64,000 nucleotides of DNA from positions 124,001 to 188,000 of the forward strand of contig NZ_CP090978.1 in the NCBI RefSeq assembly GCF_021513275.1, read 5' to 3'. Positions 62,070 through 64,000 of the stretch are shown here, one piece after another. Under the pieces are notes generated by a model that searched no databases, was not told where the DNA came from, and saw only the letters and a program-made list of their open reading frames with translations. This DNA comes from Paenibacillus hexagrammi. Its GTDB lineage: Bacteria > Bacillota > Bacilli > Paenibacillales > NBRC-103111. The position numbers were made by a program, and so were the translations under genes. Within the stretch, counting starts at the first letter, position 1, and each line of letters starts with the position of its first letter.

Positions 62070-62780
62070 TTATCGGGTTTGCAGCGATATCACGTTGCCA
62101 GTCAGCGCATGAATCATGATCGGCTGCGCAGCGGAATGAGATATTGCGCCGGAGAAGGTGACGACATAGACAAGCGGTGTGCCGCTTCTGGTGGGGAGGT
62201 AGTAGGCGGACACCTCGGGCTTGGAGTCGGTGAAAGCCGCAAGCTGATGGGGCGAAGACAAGGCTGCCCGCTGCAGGGCCTGCTGTTTCGATATGGCTGC
62301 TACCATGGGTCGGTTAAACAGCTGCTTGTTCAGGCTCGGATAGATGGTGCCGGTCAACCGTTTGACGACTCCGCGTGTATCGATTTCCATAATCAGCTCG
62401 TCCCCCCATACAGGAGTCCCGAAGAGAAGATGCTGCAGGCGGACAAAGCTCACGCCTTCCGCTGAGGTAACCACCTCCGCGATTCGCAGTTCCTTGTGGG
62501 GATCGCGAATGCCATACACGTTTTTGAGACGATCCATGAGCTCGTAGGCGATATAGGGGACCGAATGCTTCGAGGGAACTGTCAAATTGCCGATCAAAGC
62601 AGCGGGAGTGCCGGTAGCCTCATTCCATTCTATTTTCATAGCTTGTCCGGATGTGCCTTGCAGCTGCCGAAGAGCGCCTGGAGCATCCTTGGGGACTCCT
62701 GCTGCGGCGAGGAATATAGAGCTGGCGGCGACTAGGCTAGCGCCCAGCCAGTACCCCCTTTTTCTAGTAAACAATTTCAT
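62070..62780 (-). CDS. Secreted FTP/PepSY protein: stand-alone M4-protease propeptide
   Basis: 236 residues. Signal peptide 1-32 (GYWLGASLVAASSIFLAAAG). An FTP domain at 75-120 (IAYELMDRLKNVYGIRDPHK, ELRIAEV) with SFVRLQHLLFGTPVWGDELI and a PepSY domain (QALQRAALSSPHQ; GTPLVYVVTFSG; IMIHALTGNVISLQTR) match thermolysin-type propeptides. The protease part that should follow is absent: stop at 62070, then a terminator. ATG 62780 lies 7 bases after GGAGG. It may be an inhibitor or foldase acting in trans, or a truncated protease gene. Confidence 0.8.
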   Translation of the reverse strand: MKLFTRKRGYWLGASLVAASSIFLAAAGVPKDAPGALRQLQGTSGQAMKIEWNEATGTPAALIGNLTVPSKHSVPYIAYELMDRLKNVYGIRDPHKELRIAEVVTSAEGVSFVRLQHLLFGTPVWGDELIMEIDTRGVVKRLTGTIYPSLNKQLFNRPMVAAISKQQALQRAALSSPHQLAAFTDSKPEVSAYYLPTRSGTPLVYVVTFSGAISHSAAQPIMIHALTGNVISLQTR

Positions 62781-62931
62781 AGGTAACGCCTCCAACGTTT
62801 GTTACTCCTATTATTGGATTCCGCCCGCGCTTTATTCAGAGCGAACCTCTCATTTATTTGCTGGGCAATCTTTACAACAATTAGGAAAGCATGTATAGTG
62901 AAACTAGCCAACTACATAAGCGCTACATTTG

Positions 62932-62962
62932 GAGGAGCCTGTCACCATAGGGCTCTTTTTTG
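62932..62962 (+). terminator. Terminator-like hairpin in the leader of the ArsB/NhaD-type gene
   Basis: GAGCC/GGCTC stem around TGTCACCATAG followed by TTTTTT, 50 bases before the start. It may be an attenuator. Confidence 0.6.
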
Positions 62963-63011
62963 CATGTTTAGGGCATAATAACTGGAAATAATGGGAGCCA
63001 TGGAGGGAATT

Positions 63012-64000
63012 ATGGAGCATCAAGCAATACTAGCCATCGGAATTTTTCTTATTGTTTACGGCATGATTATTTCAGAAAAAATTCATCGCACCATTGTCGC
63101 GATACTTGGCGCCATCATTATGATTCTGTTTGGTATTGTGGATCAGGAAACGGCGCTGCATCACATCGATTTCAATACGCTGGGCCTACTTGTCGGTATG
63201 ATGATTATTGTAGGCATTACAGCGGAGACAGGACTTTTTAAATATGTAGCGCTCAAAGCAGCCAAGCTGGCCAAAGGCAAACCGAACCGGATTCTGATTG
63301 CCTTGGTGCTCATCACAGCGATAGGCTCAGCCTTCCTGGATAACGTGACGACCGTGCTGCTCATGGTTCCGGTGACGTTCAGCATTACCAGACAGCTGCG
63401 TGTGAATCCCGTTCCCTTCCTGATGACGCAGATTGTCGCGTCCAATGTGGGAGGGACGGCGACGCTAATCGGCGACCCGCCGAACATTATGATTGGCAGC
63501 GCTGTGAAAGAGCTGACGTTCATGGCTTTTATCAATAATTTAACGCCAATTATCCTCATCATCGTTCTTGTGTACCTGCCTATATTTATCTGGATGTTCA
63601 AGAAGCAAATTCAATCCAAGCCAGAGCTTCAGCAAAGCATTATGGAAATGGATGAGAAAGCGATGATTACGGATCACAAGCTGCTCAGAAAGTGCCTGTT
63701 CGTACTGGGCTTAACGATCCTAGGTTTTTTCCTGCATCAAGCCTTCCATCTGGAATCGGCAACTGTAGCGTTAAGCGGTGCTTTTCTGCTTCTGCTTGTA
63801 ACCGGAGAGCATATGCTGGAAAAAGCGTTCCACAGCGTTGAATGGGTAACGATCTTCTTCTTCGTCGGATTGTTCGTACTGGTTTCGGGCCTTGTCGAGA
63901 CAGGCGTCATTGCGAAGCTGGCCGCGGCAGCTATTGAGCTTACCGGCGGCAATGTGGCGACCAGCTCCATGCTCATTCTGTGGCTGAGCGCGATTGCCTC
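63012..64000 (+). CDS. ArsB/NhaD-type ion transporter (3' end beyond window)
   Basis: At least 330 residues of a polytopic membrane protein of the ion transporter superfamily. HQAILAIGIFLIVYGMIISE, DFNTLGLLVGMMIIVGITAE, GSAFLDNVTTVLLMVPVTFS and GGTATLIGDPPNIMIGSAVK are the hallmark loops of ArsB/YbiR/NhaD proteins. GGAGGGAATT precedes ATG 63012. The substrate may be arsenite, Na+/H+ or an anion; not decidable here. The window ends within the last helices. Confidence 0.87.
   Translation, partial: MEHQAILAIGIFLIVYGMIISEKIHRTIVAILGAIIMILFGIVDQETALHHIDFNTLGLLVGMMIIVGITAETGLFKYVALKAAKLAKGKPNRILIALVLITAIGSAFLDNVTTVLLMVPVTFSITRQLRVNPVPFLMTQIVASNVGGTATLIGDPPNIMIGSAVKELTFMAFINNLTPIILIIVLVYLPIFIWMFKKQIQSKPELQQSIMEMDEKAMITDHKLLRKCLFVLGLTILGFFLHQAFHLESATVALSGAFLLLLVTGEHMLEKAFHSVEWVTIFFFVGLFVLVSGLVETGVIAKLAAAAIELTGGNVATSSMLILWLSAIA

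Overview
The window looks like a chromosomal segment of a Paenibacillus-type member of the Bacillales. Supporting signs are three-domain SLH surface proteins, strong GGAGG-type ribosome binding sites, a Bacillus-type Fnr with a C-terminal cysteine cluster, close PaiA and NasC relatives, and an NreABC-like nitrate-sensing system. No rRNA, tRNA, CRISPR array or prophage was recognised.

Layout. 0-5 kb: an incomplete FAD-dependent oxidase, a GNAT enzyme, an orphan double-glycine-type peptide and an SLH surface protein. 5-12.4 kb: a 2423-residue SLH protein with 26 tandem Ig-like modules. 12.5-15.1 kb: an operon of GNAT, DUF6916-like and three phage-tail-collar paralogues. 15.7-30.6 kb: a first anaerobic block with doxX, mobA, a ba3-type oxidase, adhE-pflB-pflA, hemerythrin-hpf and nirBD. 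30.6-41.6 kb: mixed accessory genes, including glycerate kinase, MFS/TetR, MarR/aldo-keto reductase/NmrA, a MazEF-like toxin-antitoxin pair, MarR-paiA and an acyltransferase. 41.7-56.9 kb: a second anaerobic block with hemerythrin, cytochrome b, NasC-type molybdoenzyme, ferredoxin, Rieske protein, NarK-PAS, an IS1182-type element, fnr, nreA-nreC-nreB, a formate/nitrite channel and a probable Fnr-driven small RNA. 57-64 kb: an MFS exporter, a minus-strand operon (ABC exporter, GNAT-like protein, 33-aa peptide, GNAT-like protein), a stand-alone M4-type propeptide protein and an incomplete ArsB/NhaD-type transporter.

How it works together. Fourteen palindromes of the TGTGA-N6-TCACA type precede genes in the two anaerobic blocks. 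In most cases the centre lies 41.5 bp upstream of the start point implied by a good -10 box. The window therefore reads as a compact Fnr regulon: pyruvate cleavage and ethanol fermentation, nitrate reduction by a NasC-type enzyme that seems wired to quinol through cytochrome b, ferredoxin and a Rieske protein, nitrite ammonification by NirBD, FNT-type anion transport, molybdenum cofactor maturation, hemerythrins and ribosome hibernation. adhE also carries a perfect Rex operator.

Caution. About a dozen otherwise good genes are interrupted by single-base indels, mostly in homopolymers (doxX, pflB twice, glycerate kinase, nasC, the ferredoxin four times, fnr, the ABC exporter and others). This looks more like sequence error than mass decay, so these genes are described as one reading with the break positions given.
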